DNA of 64,000 bases from Schistocerca nitens (GCF_023898315.1 NC_064619.1:346900650-346964649); one strand, 5' to 3'. Positions 10,994 through 21,693 are shown, numbered from the stretch's first letter. A program made the numbers and translations. The notes: generated by a model from the sequence alone, not told the origin.

Positions 10994-13387
10994 TTTATTT
11001 ATTCTTCTAATTAATTAACGGAGTAGTTATTACATTTTTGCTGTCGAAGCGTTAGTAAATTATCAAGAGACACGAATGATTATGAAATATGTGTAAAAAC
11101 ATCCGAACCTCCCTGATGGAGCGACCTAACCTAAAACTTAATGATGAAGAAATACTTTCGAATATGTATGTAAATGCAGCTTACACCGCTGAAAAGAAGA
11201 TAATTCAAACACTTATTTCCTGCATGAGAACAATGAATTTCTTTCGTTGTCTTTTCCTATTGTGACAGGCACTTTCCTTGACAAGTAACAACTTTGAAGG
11301 GAGCCTATTGTTTCGCACAGTCACTAGGCTTTATAAAACATAAATATTTTTGTAAATGTAATTACTTTTGCTTCAAGAGCGCATTTGTTAAAGATTCTTG
11401 TCGTTCGTAGCTCAGATGCAGGAACAATTGTGGAATTGGTTTCTTCAGTGTTTGGATAGTTTTATTTCTTTTGTTCTTTTATTGTCACATCTGTATGGTG
11501 TTTCCTTCAGCTACAGTTGTGGTAGCTTATCTGTTACTTTCAATAATGAAGGTATTGCATTCCGTACACGTGTCCTATGTTCCTCATTCAATTATTTAAT
11601 TGGAAATAGTGGCGTTCGCTGTTTTATTCAGTGGTTTGGTATTTAACTAATTTGTAAATGAAAATAATAATCTTATTTTATTACACTGAGTAATTACTAA
11701 ATAAATTTTCTCCCGGCTAAAGATTTGGTCAAGTTGCTAAAGAACTCCAAGTTAACGTTGTGTTAAAGTGTTGTCTGTAAGTTGTGTAAGTGTCACTAAA
11801 TCACAGTTCATACAACAGATTCTATACAACTGTGGATTATGATGGAAACAGTTATCTTCAGCAAAATGATCAATAAAACCACCGAATATCAACCGCGCAC
11901 AACACTGACGTATGTTACCTGAAACAATATTCTTCGCAACTCGTGCGTAATTAATTTCGGCTCCATACATCAGCAAGAAAAGTTTGTTATAACGATCGTG
12001 CTATGAGCACTGTTTTTAAAGAACCAATCTGATTCGAATTATTTTCATTAAAATGAGTTCGGAACCACCGGTGCACATTTATTTTTACACATTTGTATTA
12101 CGTTCGGCATTTATGTCTGCAGAGTTGCGTAATTTGAATTGGCCGCTGAGATAACTGTTAATATGGCGGCAGACAATTGATAGAGACTTTCTATTGTTAG
12201 AGCAAATAAGTATTTTAAATGCTTATTGAACTTTACAGAAACTCTACTTTCGTATTGTGCACTATTTAGACTTCATCAAGCAAACATTTGATTTGTTTCT
12301 AAGGAAAACACAGACAAACACGCGATACAAATCACTATCATCAATGGCTGCGCTCGTTGCCGCGGAAAGAAATAACCAACACAGATAATGCTTACTGAGA
12401 GAGGAATTAAAGTTACAAATAATAATTCACTCATATTTATAATAATAATGAACTGTATTTTCAAGTAATAATTAACAAATAATTACAATTTCTTAACAGA
12501 CCTCAGTTTGATATGCGTCCGCAACCTACAAAAGCCAACCAACAAAAGGTAAAGAAAAAAGGAAGACAAACGCAGATCATAAAAGGAATTTACAATTATC
12601 ATTGTCTTTGTATGATACACATCGATATGTCCAATTATATCATAGAATATTATATAAATAATTAATATTTATCACCGTTTTCACTATTTTTTATATGTCG
12701 AATAGATAATGTTTATAACTGTTAGAGGCATAATTTCCTCTCGTCGCACTGTAGCTATAATTTATCTAGTGGATGTTACAAAATGTAATGAAGAAATCTC
12801 CACGTTTTTAGTAGTATACGACGAGCATCATTCCTAGTGGCCAAGACGTGACATCAGAGAAATGGCTGTCATGTTCCCCATCTGTAATAACAAGACGGAA
12901 ACTTTCAGTTGGATAAGACTCGTTTATTTTTTGTAGTTAGAGGACTGTGGTACTCTGCCCTGTGTTTGGAAAAGACAAGTGGAAATATAGAAGTATTGTG
13001 GGGGTACGAGGTTTCGTTATTTACACCGGGAGCCACATGCTTCATCCTATTCTCTGACACTAGACAGGTCTGGACACTCTGTTTTGAGACTTACCAGATA
13101 AAACAGTTGTCTAACTTTTGCGTTGGCATGAGTGATGGACAGCCTCTGCTTGGTGCTAATCAGTTGTGGAATCACCTTCTGCATAGCATTCAGCCGAGTA
13201 ACAGATTTCCGTTTAACGTCCTACTTTGCCAGATTAAAATCTGTCATTAGCTGTGGGATTTAACGGACTTCTGGTTCAGATATCTGAAAGTGTAGAGGCC
13301 TGAGCACTTATGGATCCAGTATCAGTTGAGCGAATTTGTCAGCCATTTAACTGAAGGGGGATAGTGTGGTGTTTTACACACATGCAC
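10994..13387. other. AT-rich gene-free stretch
   Basis: About 2.4 kb without a supported gene or recognised transposon. Open frames up to 113 codons (12909-13250) have no domain signature. Local A/T richness peaks around 12580-12700. Confidence 0.5.
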
Positions 13388-13400
13388 GTAATTGAAAAAA
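13388..13400 (+). repeat. Target-site duplication, left (GTAATTGAAAAAA)
   Basis: Thirteen bases repeated exactly at 13601-13613, flanking the SINE between them. Confidence 0.9.
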
Positions 13401-13600
13401 AAAAATGGTTCAGATGGCTCTGAGCACTATGGGACTCAACTGCTGTGGTCATTAGTCCCCTAGAACTTAGAACTACTTAAACCTAACTAACCTAAGGACA
13501 TCACACACATCCATGCCCGAGGCAGGATTCGAACCTGCGACCGTAGCAGTCGCACGGTTCCGGACTGCGCGCCTAGAACCGCGAGACCACCGCGGCCGGC
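13401..13600 (-). mobile_element. SINE family A, full-length, minus strand
   Basis: A complete copy: GCCGGCCGCGGTGGTCTC (A-box side) at the right end, B box GGTTCGAATCC, then the shared tail ending in CCATT and A-rich sequence. It is bounded by a perfect 13-base duplication (13388-13400 and 13601-13613), so the insertion is relatively recent. Confidence 0.95.
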
Positions 13601-13613
13601 GTAATTGAAAAAA
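13601..13613 (+). repeat. Target-site duplication, right (GTAATTGAAAAAA)
   Basis: Exact partner of 13388-13400. Confidence 0.9.
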
Positions 13614-15057
13614 TTCAATAAAAAATTCAATAAACAATATTCCTCGGATCTTGCATTGTGATAAATCAGTATTCCCATACCAGTCCTGGTCTGATACTGG
13701 CACAAGAGAATTATATTGACACTCACTTTACTAGCTCATTATGGTTTAATATTCAATCATGTTGCTGATGAAACTCGGAAGATCAACTGATAATTCAAGA
13801 CACATCAAGCTGTTTTTCGTTGTCCTTTCTCTCATGCGACTTGAGCGTTGATGAGTACACACAATCTCCGTTATCAGTTACTGTCGACGAGCATGTTGAA
13901 AAAATGGCGTCACCTGTCATGCCAGGAGATTTACTATCGCCACCTTCGCACACCACGTGTTTTCTCCATTCTGACTTGAAAACTGTGTCCATGTCTTATC
14001 ATGGTCAAGGTCAGATAAGGATTCTGCTGCAGATACTAAATGTAGAGATGAATAGCAGCATTACTCTAGTACCTTCGGTAAGAATTTTATCGACTGAGAA
14101 GAGCTTCCTTGGTCTACAATTTGATACCTTATCGACAGCAACAACGTATTTCATCACTTCTTATCAGAATATTCCGGCTCGCCTTTTGTGATATTCCTTT
14201 TTTTTTAAAACACTGTCGCATTCCATGGCACATTAAAACCGGTTTCGGATTACAGAGCGAGTCGTCATATGCTGTTTATCACGGGTGTGGTGTAAAAAAA
14301 GGAACACCACATGAGTTTTCAACACATGTCACTGATCCCCTTAGACGGAGTCTCTTTCAAATTCTCATGCAATAAACACACAGTTTCGTAGAAGCTGCAG
14401 GTCTCGACAAGGTCTGTCCTATGCAGTACTGATTACATGGCTCAGTTCCAGTTACTTACTACAATACCAGAGTAGATAAAATATTGACGATCGAGAGAGT
14501 GATATTGTACTTACGACGCTGGTATCGGAATCGGAACAGTGACGTTAAAATTACCGGCCAACCATTCTGTTTGTTTTCAGAATTTTTTCCTAAACAGATT
14601 AATGCGAATGCTTGGATGATTCCACTGAAAACGACACGCTCAATTTCCTTCCGTGCCCTTGAACACTCGCGCTTGTACTTTGTGTCCAACGAGCTTGCTA
14701 TCGACAGGACGATAACAGCAGATCTTCATTTATCCTGTTGAAGTTCGAAGATCCAGTTGCTGTTTCTCTGTGATTGAGAGTCAAATAAGGTTTCGTAATT
14801 TCCATCTTCAATAAAAGACAATATTTTCGATTTTCTTATCATTGGATGCTTATGTTGTCATGTTCAGAGTTGTATTTTTGTGAAGTATTATAAAAATTTT
14901 CGTTGGTCCTATACTTTAGATCTAAAAAGTATAATGTGTGCCTTCTATTTTGTTGGGATTATTCACCTGAAGCAATATGTATTTTAACGATAGTACTGTA
15001 AATGTTAGCCTGCTTGTATGTTTTATGCTTAATAGCTTGCCATCTGCAAACACACGC
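13614..15057. other. Unassigned gene-free stretch
   Basis: No domain-bearing frame or recognised repeat. A 123-codon open frame at 13820-14191 shows no family signature. The stretch ends at a microsatellite. Confidence 0.45.
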
Positions 15058-15058
15058 G

Positions 15059-15121
<63 letters not shown>

Positions 15122-15145
15122 GCACACATACACACACAAACACGC
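15058..15145. repeat. (CA)n microsatellite
   Basis: A nearly uninterrupted CA-dinucleotide run of about 55 bases begins near 15062 and continues with CGCA/CATA interruptions. The His/Thr- and Val/Cys-rich frames across it are artefacts of the repeat. Confidence 0.97.
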
Positions 15146-15263
15146 GCGAGTGTTCGTACACAAGGTATTAGATATGATGATAATTTCTGTTCCTCTACCT
15201 CTGAAAGTCGGACCAAAATTCAAAGTTAATGGGCACATCGGACAAAAAGGCTGAGAACGAAGT

Positions 15264-15276
15264 GAAACCGGTGTTG
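15264..15276 (+). repeat. Target-site duplication, left (GAAACCGGTGTTG)
   Basis: Thirteen bases repeated exactly at 15477-15489 on the other side of the SINE. Confidence 0.92.
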
Positions 15277-15476
15277 GGCCGGCCGAGGTGGCCGAGCGGT
15301 TCTACGCGTTACAGCCTGGAACCACGCGACCGCAACGGTCGCAGGTTCGAATCCTGCCTCGGGCATGGATGTGTGTGATGTCCTTAGGTTAGTTAGCTTT
15401 AAGTAGTTCTAAGTTCTAGGGGACTGATGACCTCAGCAGTTAAGTCCCATAGTGCTCAGAGCCATTTCAACCATTT
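15277..15476 (+). mobile_element. SINE family A, full-length, plus strand
   Basis: Starts GGCCGGCCGAGGTGGCCGAG (A box), has B box GGTTCGAATCC and the junction CTCGGGCATGGATGTGTGTG, and ends CAACCATTT. A perfect 13-base target duplication flanks it. This is one of the best examples of the family in the window. Confidence 0.96.
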
Positions 15477-15489
15477 GAAACCGGTGTTG
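15477..15489 (+). repeat. Target-site duplication, right (GAAACCGGTGTTG)
   Basis: Exact partner of 15264-15276. Confidence 0.92.
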
Positions 15490-16434
15490 AAAGCAATGTG
15501 AACAAATATACTACACAAAGAAACACACTAATACGACGGAATACAAAGTAATGAACACCCACAACTGTTGCTCCCACGAAAAATACACAAAAACATTACA
15601 CCTTGTGTAAAGAAACACATTTTATTTGAATACTGTGCAGACGATATGGCATTAAGCAATAAAACACATGAAAGCGCCCCAATTTGTACAACATTCCTTC
15701 TTTAAAATTAATGCAATTTCAGCTGTACAATAAATAAAAGGTGAAGTTTACAGCTTTTGACCCTAAAGTACAGAGACCACCCAAATTGTATATAAAATTC
15801 TACAAACATAAAACGAAGCCGACTGAGTAAATAATAAGAAAGGGAACAATAACATCGTGTTTTGCAGAAAATGGAATTTTTTCTGTATTTTATGACATAT
15901 TATTCTCATTAACAGTGGAACTGAAATTTCTATATCCACTTATCTACCAAGCTGTTTTGCTTGCTGTCAAAAGTGTCAACAGAGAGAGAAGTATAATGTC
16001 TTATCACCCAAGTTTATCAACGTTAGTGTCATAAATTTGTAACTGAGAAGTAGCAGAGAGAATTTTAGCTTCTGTTACTGCAGTAATTAATCACAATGGG
16101 AAGAACTCCTTTTACCTATTTAGTTAATATTGGTGTTTAGCATTCATACTATTTAGTCATCAGAAAGCGAAACCTCTTGCCTACCGCTGCCTCCTTCCAA
16201 AAATAAAATAGAAAGGCCTTCCCTTTCCCTTTAAACTTTTCGTATACAGTTTTCGACTGTTCTCGTAAGATCATCAGTTTTTTTTTTTTATTATCTCGTT
16301 TCATTCTTGTCGGCTCCACACACGTCCTACAACTAAATTCTGTTATCGGTCCATAAACTATGTTACAAATAATTTGGATAAATGCAATGAGGATAAACGT
16401 AAAGTTATAGAAAGCAGGAAACAATTTCAGTTAG
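15490..16434. other. AT-rich unassigned stretch
   Basis: No gene or recognised repeat. A-rich runs and short frames only. Confidence 0.5.
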
Positions 16435-16448
16435 TAGCTTAGTTATTC
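16435..16448 (+). repeat. Target-site duplication, left of RTE-type LINE
   Basis: TAGCTTAGTTATTC here recurs with one mismatch (TAGCTCAGTTATTC) at 19612-19625 just after the LINE tail. Confidence 0.75.
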
Positions 16449-16464
16449 TCAAGATAGAAACAAG

Positions 16465-19400
16465 AAACACTTCTTCACATTTGGGACACGGAACCTTCGT
16501 AGTCTTAATAAACCAGCTGCCGCAGTGACTTTGATATCTGAACTAAAAACATACAAGACAGATATTGTAGCTCTACAGGAAGTTAGGTGGCTTGGAGAAG
16601 GGATACACAGGGAGGATAATTGTGTCATTTTTTATGGGGGAGATGAAAAACATCATGAATTTGATACTGGTTTTGCTGTTAAGAACAGGATTGTTAATCG
16701 GGTTACGGAATTCCATCCCATTAACAAAAGAATGTCTTACATAACAATCAAACACCAGTGGTACGATATAACATTCATAAATGTCCATGCGCCGACTGAA
16801 GATTCAACTGAGGATGAGAAAGATGAGTACTGTGAAGAATGAGAGAGAGTACTCGAAAGTATTCCAACAAGAAATATGAGAATTATCTTAGGGGACTTTA
16901 ATGGAAAAATAGGTAAAGTGAATATGTTCATCCCCACAATAGGAAAACATAGCAAGCACTCGACCACAAACGAAAATGGACTAAAAATGATCAACTTTGC
17001 ACTGTCAAAGAACATAAGAAGTTGCTCGACGATGTTCCCTCACAAAGATATACACAAAGGTACATGGTGCTCTCCAGATGGCAAAACAGTAAATCAGATT
17101 GATCATGTTATGACAGATCAACGTTTCACTTCATTTATAAGAGATGTCAGAACGTACAGATGAGCTGAAATTGGCTCAGATCATTTCCTAGTGGTAGGAA
17201 AGATGAAAATCAAGATGATTTGGAATCGACAACCAAAAGCCACACCAAAACTTAATTTAGACATCGAACGACTGAAGGAACTGTCTGTTAAAGAAGCCTA
17301 TGTGATTGAAATAAATAACCGATTTGAAGCATTGCAAGAAGATGAGGAGGAAAATACTGTCGAGAAGGCTTGGGAAAGAATAAAGACTATAGTAACAGAT
17401 GCAGCAGAAAAAACACTGGGCAAGAAAAAGAAAACGAAGAAACAGAAATGGTTCAACGAAAAGTGTCAGAGAGCAGTAGAAAGGAGGAAAGAAGCCAGGA
17501 CGCTGTGGCTGCGTAATAGCAAGAGTGAAGACAAGAGGGACACGTTCAATGTGGTTAGTAGAGAAACAGCAAGAGTTCTACGAACAGAGAAAAAAAAATG
17601 GCTCTGAGCTCTATGGGACTTAACATCTATGGTCATCAGTCCCATAGAACTTAGAACTACTTAAGCCTAACTAACCTAAGGACATCACACAACACCCAGT
17701 CATCACGAGGCAGAGAAAATCCCTGACCCCGCCGGGAATCGAACCCGGGAACCCGGGCGCGGGAAGCTAGAACGCTACCGCACGACCACGAGCTGCGGAC
17801 TACGTACAGAGAAAAGGAAATATCTAACTGGAATCCTAGAATCTATAGAAGTGGAAAGCAGGAATGGAAACTCAAAGAAGTTGTTTCAATATACAAAGAA
17901 AAGTAAAAGAGGTTATCAAAGTGGAAAACTATTCATAAAAGATAAAAATCAAAATATGCTAACGCAGCTGGAAAGTATCCTAGAAAGATGGAAAGGGTAT
18001 TTCTCAGAAATGTTAAATTGCACTGATCCGCACATAACCTTCAATTACGCAATGTCTGAGAGTGACAACATTAATAATGACGAATGTAGAATCGCATGAC
18101 AGGAAGTGATCCACTCCATTCAAAAGCTCAAAAACAAGGCAGCAGGCGAGGACCAGATATCAGCAGAGACGTTAAAAGAGGGCGGAAACACACCAAAAAA
18201 AGAAATTTATAACCTTATCACAATGATCTGGAAAACTAAAACACTGCCTGAAGATCGGAAAACTGCGATAATTTGTCCCATACACAAGAAAGGAAACAGA
18301 AGGAAATGTGGAAATTACAGAGGAATCAGTTTTCTGAACATAACATATAAAATCCTGTCAGTGACCATTCTGGAAAAACTTAAACCTTACGCAGAAAACA
18401 TTATTCAAGATTACCAGGCTGGATTTTGAACAAACCGTACCACAACTGATAATTTGTTTACTGTACGACAAATCTTTGAGAAATACTGGGTATTTAACAA
18501 AAACATCCACTGTCTCTTCATTGACTTCCAGAGAGCCTACGACAGCATCCACAGAAGTAGCCTCTACAACACATTACGAGAATTTAGTATACCGAGTAAA
18601 ATCATTAGGATGATACAACTGTGCATGGATGGTTCCCAGGCAGCAATGAAGTTCAGAGGATCCATATCCCCCACCTTTCCAATTAAAACAGGCTTACGAC
18701 AGGGAGACGCCCTTCCATGTGTCCTCTTCAACCTTGCATTAGAGAAAGTGGTTCGGGAGAGTAATTTACAATGGTCTCCGATTCGAACTCCTGGCTTATG
18801 CAGATGATATAGTGTTGCTGAGTGAAACTGAAGAAGAACTGAAAGACATGTACAGATCTCTCAGGCACAGTGCCAGCAACATCGGACTTTTGATTAACCA
18901 AGAGAAAACCGAATATATGGAAATGGGTCCAGTCATAAACCCAAATCCTTACTTTGAAATTGACCAACATTCTAAATTCAGAAAAGTTCTCCAGTTTAAA
19001 TACCTTGGATCGCGTTTCAACAGTAAAAATATCATATCAATGAATATAAATGAAAGAATAGCCTCCGGGTTAAGATGTCTATACTCACTAAGCAACCCAC
19101 TCAAAAGTAAAGCTTTGTCAGTCACCACAAAGATGAAGATATACAACACTATTATCTGCTCCATAGTACTGTACGGCTCAGAAAGCTGGACGCTTACAAA
19201 GAATGAAAGAGAAAAACTGAATGTTTTCGAAAGAAAAGTAATGAGAAAATTCTGGGGACCTGTGTTGGAGAATGGTGCATGGAGAATTCGAAAGAACGAA
19301 GAAATTTATCAGTTAATGAAGCAACCCACTATCATTCAGAAATTAAAAAGTAGGATACTGCAATGGGCTGGACATGTGGCCAGAATGGAAAACAACAGGA

Positions 19401-19591
19401 TCACCAAGAAAGCATTTGAAGGAAGTCTCCAGGCAACAAGACCATTGGGCCGACGTCGTACAAGGTGGAAAGATGACATAGAGAAGGACATCGCAGCATT
19501 AGGAATTTCCGCAGGGTGGAGGGAGGCTGCGAGAGATAGAAGGTGGTGGAAGCAGGTCGTTGATGCAGCGCGTAGTCTGCAGGGCCTGTGA
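16465..19591 (+). pseudogene. RTE-type endonuclease / reverse transcriptase ORF, broken
   Basis: In order: an APE-like endonuclease from about 16480 (GTRNLRSLNKP, DIVALQEVRW, then VHAPTED, ILGDFNGKIG, and SDHFLVVGKM near 17177), a basic linker, then reverse transcriptase (GEDQISAETLK near 18150, NYRGISFLN near 18316, FIDFQRAYDSIH near 18520, GLRQGDALPCVLFN near 18690, AYADDIVLLSE at about 18800) and the C-terminal WAGHVARMENNR block (about 19366). Four in-frame stops, all TGA, lie at about 16840, 17161, 18097 and 18427. A frameshift lies near 18775, just before the YADD motif. A SINE splits it at 17594-17800. The frame resumes after the SINE because insert plus duplication total 222 bases. 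Confidence 0.9.
17594..17800 (-). mobile_element. SINE family B (second tRNA-like head), minus strand
   Basis: On the minus strand the head carries CGTGCGGTAGCG (A box) and GGTTCGATTCCCGG (B box), then GGATTTTCTCTGCCTCGTG, and joins the same tail as family A (GTCCTTAGGTTAG onward). It is flanked by a 15-base duplication with one mismatch: TACGAACAGAGAAAA at 17579-17593 and TACGTACAGAGAAAA at 17801-17815. It interrupts the RTE ORF. Confidence 0.93.
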
Positions 19592-19611
19592 TCGCTGAGA
19601 AGATAGATAGA

Positions 19612-19625
19612 TAGCTCAGTTATTC
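19612..19625 (+). repeat. Target-site duplication, right of RTE-type LINE
   Basis: TAGCTCAGTTATTC, partner of 16435-16448 with one mismatch. Confidence 0.75.
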
Positions 19626-19969
19626 ATTTTCGTGTATGTTGTGTTCTCATTATTTTGAAATTATTTTTCTTGTAAACAGATGCAGTGCATCCAGATATAC
19701 ATTGTAAAAATGAAAAGTAGAATTGACAAAATGTATCGCAGTATTTACCTAGTTGATGTAACACACGATTTGAAATTAATCAAAAATCATTTGTAGCAAA
19801 ACACTCTTGTTATTTGTTCTATCCAAGCGAATTAAGTGGTGAACTGCTCTTTCGTAAGGGTTACTGTTATGTCAGTGTGAATCCCAAGATATTATCATAA
19901 CACTAAGGACATTCGGAGCGGCTGATCCCGTTCCATAGAAATCTTCTCAGTATTTGCCTTCAGCAATTA
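19626..19969. other. Unassigned AT-rich stretch
   Basis: Nothing recognisable; no open frame with domain features. Confidence 0.5.
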
Positions 19970-20066
19970 AGGGGAAGCTCGAGAAACCGACATCTTAGTG
20001 GCCGGACATGGAACTGAACCGCTGTCCTCCCAGACACGAGTCGAGTGTGCTAACCACAGCTGCAGA
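19970..20066 (-). mobile_element. Degraded SINE family C head
   Basis: GGCCGGACATGGAACTGAAC, CGCTGTCCTCCC, GAGTCGAGTGTGCTAACCAC follow the order of the family C head seen cleanly at 50666-50892 (GGCCGGACGCGGGATTGAAC, CGTCGTCCTCCC, GTCTAACCACTGCG). The body beyond the head is not clear. No duplications found. Confidence 0.55.
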
Positions 20067-20343
20067 CCTTCTCTTTAACAAGCAATCGACACTCATGTCG
20101 TTTGTTGTATAACATTAATTCTTTTACAGGAAACGTTTCTTCATTGAACTTTTCACGACAGTTTTTAAACATTCGTAATACTAAATAATGTCTTCGTCGG
20201 CCACTTTAATAGAAAAACGTATTTCTCAATCTCTTATCAGAACCTTTTATTAAAATTTTAAATATTTTATTGGCTGTGATCCAGCAACAGTACGCTATTT
20301 AATTACAGAAATGTACGTACAGCCACTTCGGTTGCACAAAATT

Positions 20344-20398
20344 TTGTCAGTTGACTTTGTTTCGAATGCACTAGGTAATCTTCATCAGAATAAAAAGT
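20344..20398 (-). ncRNA. Hammerhead-ribozyme-like motif (left arm, minus strand)
   Basis: On the minus strand CTGATGA occupies 20388-20382, GAAA 20363-20360 and the GTC triplet 20355-20353. The bases between GAAA and GTC (C, AAA, G with flanking A and T) allow a two-pair stem III with an AAA loop. Stem II is imperfect in this arm. All hammerhead core bases are retained. Whether it self-cleaves is inference. Confidence 0.5.
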
Positions 20399-20446
20399 TA
20401 CATGGAATGCGTTTTAAACCGTGGTGTTATTACATGTATGCCATGT

Positions 20447-20506
20447 AACTTTTTGTTCTGATGAATACTGCCCTAGTGCAGTCGAAACCTTGGTCAACTG
20501 GAAACA
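20447..20506 (+). ncRNA. Hammerhead-ribozyme-like motif (right arm)
   Basis: CTGATGA at 20458-20464, then ACTGC / GCAGT which can pair as five base pairs of stem II, GAAA at 20484-20487, ACC-TT-GGT which gives a minimal or dimer-forming stem III, and GTC at 20493-20495 as the cleavage triplet. Stem I can form from GTT (before the core) and AAC (after GTC), extended by G-U and A-T pairs past a T-T mismatch. Core bases match the hammerhead consensus CUGANGA...GAAA...UH. Small hammerheads with very short stem III are known in Penelope-like retrotransposons. Confidence 0.55.
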
Positions 20507-20659
20507 TTTTGTGCAGCCAATGTGGCTGTACATACGTTTCTGTAATCTTTTATTAGGATATACTTCTCTTAACTGTGTCGATGACAGCTCCTTCTCGTTC
20601 CTGATTTGTTCAACATAAGTCGTCATTCTCATTACCTCAGGTTATACATTACCTACCAA

Positions 20660-21436
20660 AAAAGATGAAGCACCCTGAAGACATGGTGAGATATCAGTGT
20701 AAGTTCGAACATACACATACCATTGGTGGACACGTAAATGATTAGTTGGATTCTCTGTGACAGGTAGAGAGGCCAACCAGAATGTAATAGCATTGTTACA
20801 CTTCGTAACGCCCCCCCCCCCCCCCTCCCCCGGGCTTAAGTAATTGACATGCTGCAAATTTTTGTGTCATTCATCCGACGCCACTGGTCGCAGACATACA
20901 GCAGCCAGGCTAGAGAATTACAGTCCCTTTCGTTAATATCAACAGGGGAGCGGCTGCATTTGGTGTGCGTCCTTGACCTGGAAGCGTGCACTGAAGATGA
21001 ATGTGGCTGAATTGTCTTCAGTGATGAATCGCAGTTCTGCACTGCCATGGACGACCATCGTCATTGAGTACGACGGTCATACGGAGAGAGTTCCCATTCT
21101 ATCAATGTGTTGGAGAGGTACAGCGGTGTTAGTCTTGGCATCATGGTGTTGGGAGCCGTCGGATATGACTTGATGACACGGCTGGCAATGACTGAGGAAA
21201 CTCTGCATCCCCATGTGTTATCTGTCATTCTACAATATCTTGGTGCAATTTTTCAAGAGGACAATGTTCGCCTGCACCTGGAACGTGTCCTTATCAATTG
21301 TGTGCGTGATACTGAAGCATTCCGTGGCCAGCAAGATCGCCAGATTTGTCTCCAATAAGAGTTGTGTGGGTACCAGCTCGGACATCACCTCCGTCCCATT
21401 ACCAGTATTCAGGATATCAAGAAGCAGTTAAAACAG
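20660..21436 (+). mobile_element. Decayed Tc1-like transposon
   Basis: The plus strand encodes, across frameshifts, IVFSDESQFCTAMDDH (first Asp, about 21012), GIMVLGAVGYDLMTR (about 21136), an IFQEDNVRLHLER block (second Asp, about 21250), and PWPARSPDLSPIRVVW (about 21323) where the expected catalytic Glu after PI is Arg. The usual N-terminal DNA-binding region is missing or unrecognisable, and a run of about 18 C bases (about 20813-20830) lies where it should be. Inactive. Confidence 0.8.
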
Positions 21437-21693
21437 TATTACAATTTTCAGCACTACCGTTTGCTGTAATTTCATATGAATATATTGCCGTCTCACCGTG
21501 TGTGGCTGCTTACTACAAGAGCTGATGCGGATACCAGTTATTTTCACGTAGGACTTTCTGACTGATGTCTTTCGGGAAAATTTAGGCACTATATGTTTAG
21601 AGGACCTGATGATGACGAAATGTATCGTCGAAACCGGTTGCCAATAAACTGATAATGAAATAACAGCTGACGGTAGTGCTGAAAATTATAATA
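21437..21693. repeat. 257-base foldback element with 39-base inverted ends
   Basis: The left end (21437-21475, TATTACAATTTTCAGCACTA...) is the near-perfect reverse complement of the right end (21655-21693, ...TAGTGCTGAAAATTATAATA). The interior holds a hammerhead-like core. No protein is encoded. Borders are set by the inverted ends; no clear target duplication was seen. Confidence 0.72.
21600..21650 (+). ncRNA. Hammerhead-ribozyme-like motif
   Basis: CTGATGA at 21606-21612, a four-pair stem II (GACG at 21614-21617 with CGTC at 21626-21629, loop AAATGTAT), GAAA at 21630-21633, and the palindrome ACCGGT at 21633-21638 which could form stem III between two molecules. The base at the cleavage position would be T (21639). 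Stem I is weak (C-G, then G-C and G-C past a bulged A). This resembles the small dimeric hammerhead variants of Penelope-like elements. Confidence 0.42.

Larger units (their letters stand above)
16449..19611 (+). mobile_element. Full-length RTE-type LINE with nested SINE
   Basis: About 3.16 kb including a nested SINE; about 2.94 kb when the SINE and one duplication are subtracted, a normal size for RTE elements. It has one long coding region, a short 3' tail of GATA repeats, and a 14-base target duplication with one mismatch on both sides. RTE placement rests on the similarity of its endonuclease to craniofacial-development-protein-2-like sequences, the single ORF and the simple-repeat tail. 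It is recent enough to align end to end but is coding-dead. Confidence 0.85.
20302..20546. repeat. Foldback element with hammerhead-like motif in each arm
   Basis: Two arms of about 105 bases (20302-20408 and 20439-20546) are reverse complements of each other with scattered mismatches, separated by about 30 bases. Shared landmarks: ATTACAGAAA / TTTCTGTAAT at the outer ends and CCATGTAACTTTTT near the centre. Each arm, read outward from the centre, holds CTGATGA, a stem-loop, GAAAC and GTC. The structure resembles the inverted terminal repeats of Penelope-like retroelements, but I see no Penelope reverse transcriptase nearby. Confidence 0.75.

Noticed and set aside
12909-13250. 113-codon frame as a gene
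   Set aside because: No domain, signal peptide or supporting context; length expected by chance in this composition.
15420-15445. CTGATGA in the SINE tail as a hammerhead core
   Set aside because: The tail has GGGACTGATGACC but no GAAA at the right distance, and the real structure there is the GGGACT/AGTCCC stem.
15277-15476. tRNA genes in the SINE heads (also all other family A-C copies and 4280-4350)
   Set aside because: A and B boxes are present, but the sequences continue into shared SINE tails, lie between target duplications, and have disrupted stems, so they are retroposons rather than tRNA genes.
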